The notes: generated by a model from the sequence alone, not told the origin. Shown: positions 1 through 7,374, numbered from the stretch's first letter. The stretch: DNA of 12,344 bases from an uncultured Oscillospiraceae bacterium (GCA_900548085.1 URJF01000038.1:1-12344), one strand, 5' to 3'. Numbers and translations: made by a program.

Positions 1-1
1 C

Positions 2-1162
2 GGCGGCAACGATGAGCGAGAGCAGACTCTTAACCAGCTCCTTGTAGAGATGGATGGTTTTGGCAAGAATTCAGGTGTTATCGTTATAGCAGCTACCAAC
101 CGCCCCGATGTTCTTGACCCTGCACTTCTTCGTCCCGGCAGATTTGACCGCCAGATTACTGTCAATCGTCCCGACGCAAAGGGCAGAGAAGATATACTCA
201 AGGTTCATTCTAAAGGCAAGGCTATAGGCCCCGATGTTGACTTAAAAGAAATTGCCATGGACACCACAGGATTTACCGGTGCCGACCTTGAGAACCTTAT
301 GAATGAGGCAGCTCTCCTTGCAGTAAGACGAGGCAAAAAGGCTATTACTAAACAGGACATTATTGACGCTACCTCTCGTGTTGAGCTCGGCACTGAGAAA
401 AAGTCTCATAAGTTCAGTGATAAAGCCAAAAAGCTTACAGCCTTCCACGAGGCAGGTCATGCTGTTGCTTCCTACTTTACCGAGGGACACGATCCTGTTA
501 AGGAAATTTCTATCATTCCTCGTGGCTTGGGTGCAGGAGGTTACACCTGGTACACACCTACCGAGGAAAATTATAATTCTAAAAAAGAAATGCTCGACAA
601 CCTTGTTTCGCTGTTTGGCGGTCGTGTAGCCGAGGCTATCGCTTTGGGTGATATTTCTACCGGTGCAAGCAATGACCTACAGCGTGCTACCGAGATTTGC
701 CGTGATATGGTTACTAAATACGGTATGACCGACGAGGTAGGTCCTGTGGTTTATGATGACGGCAACGGTGAGGTATTCCTCGGCAAAGACTATGGTCATG
801 TAAATAATTACAGTGAGCAAACCTCTGCCCGTATTGACGCAGAAATAGAAAAACTTATGCGTAACGCATATGACAAAACCGAGAAAATTCTCACCGAGCA
901 TTACAAGGAGCTTGAACTTCTGGCTAATACTTTGCTCGAAAAAGAAAAGCTCTCCGGCGAAGAATTTGAGTCTCTTATGAAGACCGGCAAGCTCCCCGAA
1001 ACAAATGACGAAAAGCCTGCTGCCGACACTGAGATAAAAGCTGATACAAAGGCAGATGCCACAGCAGAAGAAGAGAAAGAAAATACTTTCTCTGCCGATG
1101 AAACTGCCCCAACAACTGATGAAGCCCCTACTGATGAGCTGTCAGCTGATGACGCAGAATAA
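2..1162 (+). CDS. ftsH: ATP-dependent zinc metalloprotease FtsH, C-terminal 386 residues (5' end outside window)
   Basis: FtsH is a membrane-anchored AAA+ protease that unfolds and degrades misfolded membrane proteins and some short-lived cytoplasmic regulators. The reading frame is open from the left edge: the first residues (GGNDEREQTLNQLLVEMDGF) are the stretch after Walker B, so the transmembrane N-terminus and Walker A lie outside. Visible are the second region of homology with arginine fingers (RPGRFDRQ, near residue 45 of the fragment), the HEAGH zinc site (bases 446-460), and the third zinc ligand region STGASNDLQRAT, which carries the conserved Asp. After the peptidase domain comes a long acidic, Ala/Thr/Glu-rich tail of about 50 residues, not essential to the family and probably disordered. 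A strong hairpin terminator follows 9 bases after the stop, so FtsH ends its transcription unit. The identification is secure; the tail is the only unusual part. Confidence 0.97.
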   Translation, partial: GGNDEREQTLNQLLVEMDGFGKNSGVIVIAATNRPDVLDPALLRPGRFDRQITVNRPDAKGREDILKVHSKGKAIGPDVDLKEIAMDTTGFTGADLENLMNEAALLAVRRGKKAITKQDIIDATSRVELGTEKKSHKFSDKAKKLTAFHEAGHAVASYFTEGHDPVKEISIIPRGLGAGGYTWYTPTEENYNSKKEMLDNLVSLFGGRVAEAIALGDISTGASNDLQRATEICRDMVTKYGMTDEVGPVVYDDGNGEVFLGKDYGHVNNYSEQTSARIDAEIEKLMRNAYDKTEKILTEHYKELELLANTLLEKEKLSGEEFESLMKTGKLPETNDEKPAADTEIKADTKADATAEEEKENTFSADETAPTTDEAPTDELSADDAE

Positions 1163-1171
1163 ACAAAATAT

Positions 1172-1209
1172 AAGAGCGTTAGCAATTCATTTTGCTAACG
1201 CTCTTTTTT
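1172..1209 (+). terminator. Rho-independent terminator of ftsH, overlapping the end of the convergent vanZ-like gene
   Basis: A perfect 14-bp stem (AAGAGCGTTAGCAA, 1172-1185, with its complement at 1192-1205) closes a 6-base loop and runs into a T tract. The stem is palindromic, so it can also work on the minus strand, where a weaker T-rich tail (TTATATTTTG) follows. The stop codon of the minus-strand gene (1187-1189) lies in the loop, so its last codons (RALAK) are encoded by one stem arm. Confidence 0.93.
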
Positions 1210-1984
1210 GATGCTTATTAAAAATTAAATATCCGATTAGAAATCCTGCTATGTTAAAGATAATATCGTCAATATCAACATCTCCGCATTTGAACAGATA
1301 TTGATACCCTTCCACAAAGAACGGAGTAAGTACTCCCACTGCAATTATTTGCTTGTTTGTTATATTGCCGAAAATCCTTTTCAGCACAAAGGGCAGGGGA
1401 GCAAAAATTAACAGATTGCCAAAGAATAATATCGGCGCCTCAAAACTGACATTTATGTTCTTAACAAATGCTTTCAGCATTAGGAATGTTCCGTTTAACG
1501 GTATAAGATTGATTGTTCTTACGCTGAAAGGTGCCCTGACAAAGCATATTAAAAAGGTAAATGCATACAGCGGTGAAAACCATTTCCAAAACTCGCTGTA
1601 AAACATATCTTTTTCTTCGCTTTCGGGTGCTGTGCTCACGGACAGATACAGTGCTGTTTCTGCCGCAAACACATAGGCTATCCATATTATTCGTCTCAAA
1701 TATACAGAACCGCTTATGTTAAAAAACAGTATGTCGGCAACAATCAGTACGCTCACTGCCACTATTACCCATTTGTGTACCTTTGCGAGATACACAGGTG
1801 CGTCCCTGTTTATCATTCCGACCACGAATACCGAGGCGAATACTGCAATGAATTTCAGCAGCACCGCCACAGTACCGTTGTCGCCACAATATCCGCTCAG
1901 TCTGTCAGAACTCATTGTCAGACAGCTCAGCAGATATATGGGTACGAATATCGCTCGTTTTATTTTAGATAATTTATCGGACAT
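1187..1984 (-). CDS. VanZ-like family membrane protein
   Basis: A 265-residue polytopic membrane protein with about six or seven hydrophobic segments. The C-terminal half carries the VanZ-like pattern: RTINLIPLNGTF, then a helix with FGNLLIFAPLPFVL, then EGYQYLF followed by DVDIDDIIFNIAGFLIGYL. VanZ gives low-level teicoplanin resistance in enterococci, but most members of this family have no known role, so a resistance function should not be assumed. The first 120 residues add extra helices before the VanZ core. An RBS (GGAGGA) lies 7 bases before the ATG and only 15 bases separate the gene from the stop of the upstream flavoprotein, so it is probably co-transcribed as the last gene of the redox operon. 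The stop codon sits in the loop of the terminator shared with ftsH. The family call is good; the function is unknown. Confidence 0.85.
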   Translation of the reverse strand: MSDKLSKIKRAIFVPIYLLSCLTMSSDRLSGYCGDNGTVAVLLKFIAVFASVFVVGMINRDAPVYLAKVHKWVIVAVSVLIVADILFFNISGSVYLRRIIWIAYVFAAETALYLSVSTAPESEEKDMFYSEFWKWFSPLYAFTFLICFVRAPFSVRTINLIPLNGTFLMLKAFVKNINVSFEAPILFFGNLLIFAPLPFVLKRIFGNITNKQIIAVGVLTPFFVEGYQYLFKCGDVDIDDIIFNIAGFLIGYLIFNKHQKRALAK

Positions 1985-1999
1985 AGCAGTCCTCCGAAA

Positions 2000-4201
2000 T
2001 TATTTTATCAGTGCAAAAAGTTCCTCTTGACTCAGCCCCGCATTTCTGCTGACCTCGTCATTAGGTATTACTCTTATAATTTTGCCGCCGTATCTTGATA
2101 CAGTCAGCTTTGCCTTTTTGCCGTTGATTTCTGCTTCTTCTACAGTATATTCTTCTTTCAGCGGAACTTGTTTTTTGAGCATTGCTTTTTCCGTCAGTGC
2201 TCCTGTAGGACAAAGTTCTACGCACATTCCGCAGTTATTACACTTTGTTTGGTCGAGAGGCAGATTGAAAGCAGGTGCAACCTCTGTCTTAAAGCCTCTG
2301 CCGAGCAGTCCGATTGCTGAAATATTCATTACTTCCTTACAGCTTCTTACACAGAGTCCGCACAATATACATTTTGCCGAATTTCTCTCGATAAATTCAT
2401 TGCTGTTTGCATTGTATTTTTGTGGTATTTCGCCTTTGAATTTTTCGGGATGAATGTCGTATCTCTGAGCGACAGAGAGCAGCTTGCACTTGTAGTATTC
2501 TTTGCATCCGCACTCTAGGCAGCGTTCAGCCTCCGCCTTTGCTTCTTCTTCGGTAAAGCCGAGACTTACCTCGTCAAAGTTGTTCTTTCTGACTTCGGGA
2601 GTGATAACCTTTGGATTGTGTCTCTCTGCTTTTTCTTTTGAGGAGTAATCAATCAGTTCCTCGTCTCTGCGACTGATATAAGGTACTCTTGTATCCGGAT
2701 CTTCGCCTTTGAGAAATGAGTCCACAACCTTTGAGCATCTGTCAGCCTCGCCGATGGCTTCTACCGCTATTGATGCACCTCTGTTTGTTGCATCGCCGAT
2801 TGCAAAAACGCCGTCAATATTTGTCTCGAATGTATCATAATCAGCCTCAATATTACCTCTGTCCGTGAGTTTGAGCTCGTTGACATCCTCGGCTACCAAT
2901 TTTTGACCGATTGCCATAATGACTGAGTCAACCTTAATTTCTTCAGTCTTACCTTCGACAGGTATTGGGCGGCGTCTTCCGCTTGCATCAGGCTCGCCGA
3001 GTTCCATAATTTGCAGCGTTACGGACTCAACCTTGCCGTCCTTACCGTTAAAAGACAGGGGATTGGTGAGAAATTTGTAAGTTACGCCTTCTTCTTCTGC
3101 CTCGTCTATTTCGAGTTTGTCGGCAGGCATCTCGTTGCGAGTTCTTCTGTATACAACATAAACTTCTTTTGCGCCTAATCTTACAGCTGTTCTGCATGCA
3201 TCCATAGCAGTGTTACCACCACCGCAAACTACAACCTTGTTACCGATTTCTACCGGGTTACCTTTTATTACGGAACGGAGAAAGTCAATGCCGCCGTATA
3301 CGCCGTCCAATTCCTCGCCCTGAATTCTCATACTGCCCGATTTCCACGCACCTACTGCCACAATTACTGCGTCAGAGTTTTTTCTAAGACTTTCTATAGT
3401 AAAGTCAACACCAAGTTTTTTGCCGTTTACGAGCTTAACTCCGGCTTTTTCAATTATAGCGATTTCTTTGTCTAAAACTTCTTTTGGCAGTCTGTATTGA
3501 GGAATACCGTAGCGGAGCATACCGCCCATTTTTTCCATCATATCATACACAGTCACATCGTGTCCCATTATTGTGAGATAATATGCTGCTGTCAGTCCTG
3601 CCGGACCGCCTCCGATGACAGATACCTTTTTGCCGGTCTTAGGTGCTGTTTCCGGTACATAGCTGTCACTGCGCAAATCCATATCTGCCACAAATGCTTT
3701 TAGTTGCGCAATGTTGATTGATTCCTCAACATTCTGTCGTCTGCACGCCTTTTCACATGGGTGCGGACAAACTCTGCCGATTGATGCCGGCAGCGGAATT
3801 TTGTTCTTAATGAGCTTCAGAGCCGCATCATATTCGCCGTTCGCTATCAGTCCCACATATCCCTGACAGTCCGTTCTTGCGGGGCAGTTCAGCTGACATG
3901 GTGCAACGCAGTCACCGTCGTGAGCCGACATAAGCAGCTCCATAGCGATTTTGCGTGATCGTACCACTCTGTCGCTTTCAGTGTTTACGACCATACCCTC
4001 TGTACATTTTGCAGAGCAAGAGCGCAGAAGCTTTGGTATTCCCTCGGCCTCTACTACACAGAGACCACATGCACCGTAAACTTTTACTGCCTCGTCATAG
4101 CATAGGGTAGGAATGTAGATGTCTGCCTGTTTTGCTGCCTCGAGTATAGTTGTACCCTCCTCGACAGTAACAGGTATAGAATCTATAGTTAAATTTATCA
4201 T
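2000..4201 (-). CDS. GltD/NfnB-like NAD(P)H flavoprotein with N-terminal [2Fe-2S] and C-terminal 2[4Fe-4S] domains (transhydrogenase subunit)
   Basis: A 733-residue modular cytoplasmic redox protein. Residues 1-70 form a NuoG/HydA-type [2Fe-2S] ferredoxin (C34, C45, C48, C62). Residues 94-155 form the GltD-type iron-sulfur region (C98, C102, C106, C112, C145, C149, C153). Next comes a two-dinucleotide flavoprotein: FAD site IGGGPAG at 196-202, NAD(P) site CGGGNTAMDA at 326-335 followed by YRRTR, whose arginines suit an NADP phosphate, and FAD-closing GVFAIGD near 464. A further cysteine cluster (C561, C564, C566, C572) precedes two [4Fe-4S] motifs (C611/614/617/621 and C654/657/660/664). Such fusions work with NuoE- and NuoF-like partners, which lie directly upstream with a 16-base gap and RBS GGAGGAGG. 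No H-cluster motif is present, so it is not a hydrogenase. The inferred role is the NADP-side and ferredoxin-side subunit of an Stn-like electron-bifurcating transhydrogenase. A plain glutamate synthase small subunit is less likely because no GltB is present and the extra cluster domains do not fit. Confidence 0.88.
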   Translation of the reverse strand: MINLTIDSIPVTVEEGTTILEAAKQADIYIPTLCYDEAVKVYGACGLCVVEAEGIPKLLRSCSAKCTEGMVVNTESDRVVRSRKIAMELLMSAHDGDCVAPCQLNCPARTDCQGYVGLIANGEYDAALKLIKNKIPLPASIGRVCPHPCEKACRRQNVEESINIAQLKAFVADMDLRSDSYVPETAPKTGKKVSVIGGGPAGLTAAYYLTIMGHDVTVYDMMEKMGGMLRYGIPQYRLPKEVLDKEIAIIEKAGVKLVNGKKLGVDFTIESLRKNSDAVIVAVGAWKSGSMRIQGEELDGVYGGIDFLRSVIKGNPVEIGNKVVVCGGGNTAMDACRTAVRLGAKEVYVVYRRTRNEMPADKLEIDEAEEEGVTYKFLTNPLSFNGKDGKVESVTLQIMELGEPDASGRRRPIPVEGKTEEIKVDSVIMAIGQKLVAEDVNELKLTDRGNIEADYDTFETNIDGVFAIGDATNRGASIAVEAIGEADRCSKVVDSFLKGEDPDTRVPYISRRDEELIDYSSKEKAERHNPKVITPEVRKNNFDEVSLGFTEEEAKAEAERCLECGCKEYYKCKLLSVAQRYDIHPEKFKGEIPQKYNANSNEFIERNSAKCILCGLCVRSCKEVMNISAIGLLGRGFKTEVAPAFNLPLDQTKCNNCGMCVELCPTGALTEKAMLKKQVPLKEEYTVEEAEINGKKAKLTVSRYGGKIIRVIPNDEVSRNAGLSQEELFALIK

Positions 4202-4217
4202 CGTATTTCCTCCTCCC

Positions 4218-5954
4218 TTATGCCTTCTTTACTGCACCGAAATGGCAGGTCTGTATGCACTTGCCGCACTTGATGCATTTGTTTGTGTCGATAGTATAGT
4301 GTTCCTTTAATTGACCGCTGATAGCTGATACAGGACAATTTCTTGCACAGAGACTGCATCCCTTGCACTTGTCCTTGTCGATATAGTATTCAATGAGGTC
4401 GGAACATTCTCCGGCAGGGCACTTCTTTTCTTTAATATGTGCCTCGTATTCATTTCTGAAATATTTGATTGTGGTCAGTACCGGGTTAGGTGCAGTTTGA
4501 CCGAGACCGCAGAGTGCACCGTCCTTGATTGCATAGCACAGCTCCTCGAGCAGCTCAATGTCTCCGTCTTTGCCTTCGCCCTTTGTTATTCTTGTGAGCA
4601 TTTCCAGCATACGCTTTGTGCCAATGCGGCAGTGAATACATTTGCCGCAGCTTTCTTTTGCTGTAAAGTCAAGGAAGAATTTGGCCATTCCTACCATGCA
4701 GGTGCTTTCATCCATAACTACCATACCGCCGGAGCCCATAATTGCTCCGGTTGCGCCTAATGCCTTGTAATCTATTACTGTGTCAATAAGCTCTTTTGGT
4801 ATGCAGCCGCCTGACGGTCCTCCCATCTGTACAGCTTTGAACTCCTTGTCACCCTTCATACCTCCGCCAATGTCAAAGATGACATCACGCAGTGTTTTAC
4901 CCATGGGTATCTCAACGAGTCCCGAACGCTTCACCTTGCCGGTAACAGCAAAAACTTTTGTGCCCTTTGAGCCCTCTGTGCCCATTGCCGCAAAAGCCTC
5001 ACCGCCGTTGTTGATTATCCATGATACATTCGCAAAAGTCTCTACATTGTTAATGTTGCTCGGCTTCAGCCAATATCCTGCTGCAGCCGGAAACGGAGGT
5101 TTAAGTCTCGGCATACCTCTGTGGCCCTCAAGGGATTCAATCAGAGCTGTCTCCTCACCGCATACGAATGCACCTGCACCTGCTTTTATCATAAAATCAC
5201 AGGAGAAGTCTGAGCCAAAAATATTTTCGCCGATTATTCCGTTTTCTTTAGCTTGATCGATAGCTCTTTCCAGTCTCTTGATAGCGAGAGGATATTCTGC
5301 ACGGACGTATACTATTGCGTGTTTAGCACCGATAGCGTAAGCGCCTATCAACATACCCTCAATAAGAGTGTGTGGGTCAGACTCGATTACTGCACGGTCC
5401 ATAAATGCGCCCGGGTCACCCTCGTCTGCGTTGCAGATTAGATATTTTTCGTCGCCATCGCTCTGTCTTGCTGCATTCCATTTGAACCAGGTAGGAAAGC
5501 CGGCACCGCCACGACCTGCAAGACCGGAAACTTTTATTGTTTCGATAACTTCCTCCGGTGTCATTTCGGTCAGACATTTTTTCAGTGCGGTGTATCCGTC
5601 TGCTGCTAAAAATGCGTCTATTTCATTTGGGTCAACTATGCCGCATCTTCTCAATGCAATTCTTGTTTGCTTTGTGAGAAATTCGTTGTCCTCATCTTTG
5701 ATTATCAGTTTTTCGACTGCGTTCCTGTCACCGTCTTTTACATACTTTGCTATGTTGTCTGCATCTTCCGGCTGTACCTTAACCAGTCTTGTCAGTTCTC
5801 CGTTATTGCCGTAAATATCAACAATCGGCTCAAGATAGCACATACCGATACATCCGACTATGCCGGCATCTACGCCTTTTTCTTTTAGTGCGAGGCGTAC
5901 CTTTTCTGCTCCGGCGGCAATTCCGCAAGAGCCTTCTCCGATTACTATTTTCAT
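4218..5954 (-). CDS. NuoF/HydB-like NADH-binding FMN subunit with thioredoxin-like N-terminus and C-terminal 2[4Fe-4S] ferredoxin domain
   Basis: A 578-residue subunit of the NuoF/HydB family, which takes hydride from NADH onto FMN and passes electrons to iron-sulfur clusters. Residues 1-85 resemble the thioredoxin-like [2Fe-2S] domain, but only C10, C35 and C39 are present. The FMN/NADH core has GRGGAGFPTWFKW (147-159), CNADEGDPGAF (174-184), GAGAFVCGEETALIESLEG (259-277) and PSNINNVETF. The N3-type [4Fe-4S] site is C436, C439, C442 with C482. The C-terminus carries two ferredoxin motifs (C530/533/536/540 and C560/563/566/570), absent from respiratory NuoF but typical of HydB-type subunits of soluble bifurcating enzymes. 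Its ATG overlaps the stop of the NuoE-like gene by four bases (ATGA), pointing to translational coupling; an RBS (GGGAGG) lies within the upstream gene. It is probably the bifurcating flavin subunit of the complex. Confidence 0.93.
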   Translation of the reverse strand: MKIVIGEGSCGIAAGAEKVRLALKEKGVDAGIVGCIGMCYLEPIVDIYGNNGELTRLVKVQPEDADNIAKYVKDGDRNAVEKLIIKDEDNEFLTKQTRIALRRCGIVDPNEIDAFLAADGYTALKKCLTEMTPEEVIETIKVSGLAGRGGAGFPTWFKWNAARQSDGDEKYLICNADEGDPGAFMDRAVIESDPHTLIEGMLIGAYAIGAKHAIVYVRAEYPLAIKRLERAIDQAKENGIIGENIFGSDFSCDFMIKAGAGAFVCGEETALIESLEGHRGMPRLKPPFPAAAGYWLKPSNINNVETFANVSWIINNGGEAFAAMGTEGSKGTKVFAVTGKVKRSGLVEIPMGKTLRDVIFDIGGGMKGDKEFKAVQMGGPSGGCIPKELIDTVIDYKALGATGAIMGSGGMVVMDESTCMVGMAKFFLDFTAKESCGKCIHCRIGTKRMLEMLTRITKGEGKDGDIELLEELCYAIKDGALCGLGQTAPNPVLTTIKYFRNEYEAHIKEKKCPAGECSDLIEYYIDKDKCKGCSLCARNCPVSAISGQLKEHYTIDTNKCIKCGKCIQTCHFGAVKKA

Positions 5955-6430
5955 TTTGACGCCTCCCTCAGCTGTGCTAAAATTTGCTTAGTTTTTGTTG
6001 GCGTCAGACTGCCGTATGTATCTCCGTTTATCATCATAACAGGTGACAGTGAGCAGCATCCGAGACAAGCCACGCATTTCAGCGAAAACAGTCCGTCCTC
6101 TGTAGTCTCTCCATCATCTATGCCTAACTCATCTTTTACCGTTTGTAGTATTAGCTCCGATGAGTTTACATGACAGGCTGTGCCCTGACACAGCATAATG
6201 AGGTATTTGCCAACCGGCTGAAATCTAAACTGCGTATAGAATGTGCCTACACCCATAATTTCAGAGGTGGCGATACCTGTTTTTTCGGAAATAAGCTCAA
6301 TTGCTTCTTTCGGCAGATATCCGTAAATGTCCTGCGTTTTTTGCAAAATCGTGATTAGACTGCCCTTTACTTCGGCATACTCACCCAGTACACCGTCCAA
6401 AAGGCTGAGGTTTATCCCTTTATTTTCCAT
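5951..6430 (-). CDS. NuoE/HydC-like [2Fe-2S] subunit
   Basis: A 159-residue thioredoxin-fold [2Fe-2S] protein of the NuoE/HydC family, the small partner of the NuoF-like subunit. The four ligands are visible: C81 and C86 (CQGTAC), then C122 and C126 (CLGCC SLSP). The upstream helical region with YGYLP and GVGTFYTQF is typical of the family. The frame extends upstream to an ATG at 6475, but that ATG overlaps the predicted -10 box and lies before the expected transcript start. The ATG at 6430 has RBS GGGAGGG six bases upstream and gives the normal family length, so it is chosen. It is the first gene of the operon and overlaps the NuoF-like gene by four bases. In bifurcating complexes this subunit is thought to relay electrons near the NADH-binding flavin. 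The family is secure; the electron acceptor chain is inferred. Confidence 0.93.
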   Translation of the reverse strand: MENKGINLSLLDGVLGEYAEVKGSLITILQKTQDIYGYLPKEAIELISEKTGIATSEIMGVGTFYTQFRFQPVGKYLIMLCQGTACHVNSSELILQTVKDELGIDDGETTEDGLFSLKCVACLGCCSLSPVMMINGDTYGSLTPTKTKQILAQLREASK

Positions 6431-6436
6431 TTCTTT

Positions 6437-6443
6437 CCCTCCC
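6437..6443 (-). promoter_or_regulatory. Ribosome binding site fixing the start of the NuoE-like gene
   Basis: GGGAGGG on the minus strand, six bases before the ATG at 6430. It supports that start over the in-frame ATG at 6475, which has no comparable site. Confidence 0.88.
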
Positions 6444-6466
6444 GTATTTTTATGTACGATATGTAT

Positions 6467-6495
6467 ATAATACATAATTATATATACTTTTTCAA
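6467..6495 (-). promoter_or_regulatory. Sigma-A-type promoter of the transhydrogenase operon
   Basis: On the minus strand TTGAAA (6495-6490) and TATTAT (6472-6467) are separated by exactly 17 bases. Transcription should start near 6460, leaving a leader of about 30 bases before the RBS and ATG. An inverted repeat ATGTAT-ATA-ATACAT (6461-6475) covers the -10 region, and a Rex-like dyad lies immediately upstream of the -35 box. Confidence 0.75.
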
Positions 6496-6513
6496 GGGTT
6501 AATTTATCAACAC
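6496..6513 (-). promoter_or_regulatory. Possible Rex (NADH/NAD+ sensor) operator
   Basis: The minus-strand sequence GTGTTGATAAATTAACCC fits the published clostridial Rex consensus TTGTTAA-N4-TTAACAA at 10 of its 14 fixed positions; in the central GTTAA-N4-TTAAC core only one base differs. It touches the -35 box of the redox operon promoter, a sensible place for a repressor. Rex releases DNA when NADH rises and commonly controls NADH-consuming enzymes in Clostridia. The match is imperfect in the flanks and AT-rich DNA yields such matches by chance, so this is a candidate only. Confidence 0.4.
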
Positions 6514-6523
6514 TACATAATAC

Positions 6524-6566
6524 AAAAATCCCACTATAAAACTGAATTTTCTGTAGTGGGATTTTG
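6524..6566 (-). terminator. Terminator of the zinc-ribbon protein gene
   Basis: The arms AAAATCCCACTA (6525-6536) and TAGTGGGATTTT (6554-6565) are exact complements around an AT-rich loop. On the minus strand the stem is followed by a T-rich run, ending the transcript of the gene that stops at 6577 and insulating the operon promoter just beyond. It is nearly symmetric and could work on both strands. Confidence 0.85.
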
Positions 6567-6576
6567 CATTATGATA

Positions 6577-7374
6577 TTACTTGTGGATTTCTACATACTT
6601 TGCGTTGAATTTTGGAATGCTTACACTGCTACCCAATACCGAGGTGTATGTCTCGATTCCATCCAGCTCGCCGTACATTGTGATTATGTCATCCTCCAGC
6701 ACTCTGCTGTCGCTGTCCTTAGTGGTGTAGGTAACATATACCGTGTCATCATACGAATATTCATCTATATATTCGTCATATGTTGCTGTTACATCTACTC
6801 TCAGTGTCCATTCTGTTTCACCCAGGAATGTTGATTCCTCTGCCTGAATTACTTTGCCGGTGAATTTTGCTTTCTTGCCCTTGTAGTCGTTAGGATTTCT
6901 CGCAATGTCTTTGTACTTATACGACTTGCAGACCTTTTTGTATTCCTTCAGAGATGCCTTTTTTGTAGTCTTTTCGGTTGTTTTTGATTCCTTTTCGTTG
7001 TCTTTTTTGCTCTCCTTGCTTGTGCTTTTGTCTGCCTTTTCGCTTACCGACGTGGAGGGTTTTGTTGTGCTGCTGTTATTGTCGGAACTGCCGGCTATTG
7101 CAGCGATAATTCCACAAAATACAAACAGACCTACCAACACAAGTACCGCAATCAAACAGCCCTTGCCCTTTTTCTTCGGCTTTTGCGGAGGCGTAGGAGG
7201 CTGTTGATAGACAGGTTGTGCCGGCGGTGCGGCATATTGCTGCGAATTCGGTATGTCGGGCATGGAAACGTTTTCACTGCTGCCCGGCTCTTGTTTGTCC
7301 AAAGCTGTGCCACAGTTAGCACAAAATTTGTTTTCATCCGGATTTTCCGTATTACATTTTTGACATCTTTTCAT
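6577..7374 (-). CDS. Zinc-ribbon, single-pass membrane protein with an extracytoplasmic C-terminal domain
   Basis: A 265-residue protein. Residues 1-24 form a zinc ribbon (C4, C7, C18, C21; CQKC ... FCANCG). A Pro/Gln-rich linker and a KPKKKGKG basic patch follow, then one hydrophobic helix (about 73-95), a Ser/Thr/Lys/Glu-rich low-complexity linker (97-142), and a C-terminal domain (145-265) rich in beta-type sequence (AKFTGKVIQAEE, WTLRVDVTATYD, DTVYVTYTT, DIITMYGELDGI). That domain resembles OB-fold-like domains found in Firmicutes surface proteins, but the exact family is not certain. With the basic patch before the helix, the zinc ribbon should be cytoplasmic and the C-terminal domain outside. 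An ATG two codons upstream (7380) lies only one base from the RBS; the ATG at 7374 has AAGGAG seven bases before it and is preferred. It is monocistronic, with its own promoter and terminator. Function unknown. Confidence 0.85.
   Translation of the reverse strand: MKRCQKCNTENPDENKFCANCGTALDKQEPGSSENVSMPDIPNSQQYAAPPAQPVYQQPPTPPQKPKKKGKGCLIAVLVLVGLFVFCGIIAAIAGSSDNNSSTTKPSTSVSEKADKSTSKESKKDNEKESKTTEKTTKKASLKEYKKVCKSYKYKDIARNPNDYKGKKAKFTGKVIQAEESTFLGETEWTLRVDVTATYDEYIDEYSYDDTVYVTYTTKDSDSRVLEDDIITMYGELDGIETYTSVLGSSVSIPKFNAKYVEIHK

Noticed and set aside
901..1185. Ser/Val-rich minus-strand open frame opposite the FtsH tail
   Set aside because: The composition only mirrors the repetitive acidic Ala/Glu tail codons of FtsH; no start signals.
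4780..5256. 158-residue plus-strand open frame opposite the NuoF-like gene
   Set aside because: It lies antisense to conserved FMN/NADH-binding motifs, and its Pro/Ser-rich sequence is typical of a reverse-strand shadow.
2000..6430. Operon as a [FeFe] hydrogenase or respiratory complex I part
   Set aside because: No H-cluster motifs and no HydA-type catalytic domain are present, and there are no membrane Nuo subunits; the third gene is a GltD-type flavoprotein.
6431..6475. N-terminal extension of the NuoE-like protein from an ATG at 6475
   Set aside because: This ATG overlaps the predicted -10 box, lacks an RBS and adds 15 residues not typical of the family; the ATG at 6430 has GGGAGGG at good spacing.
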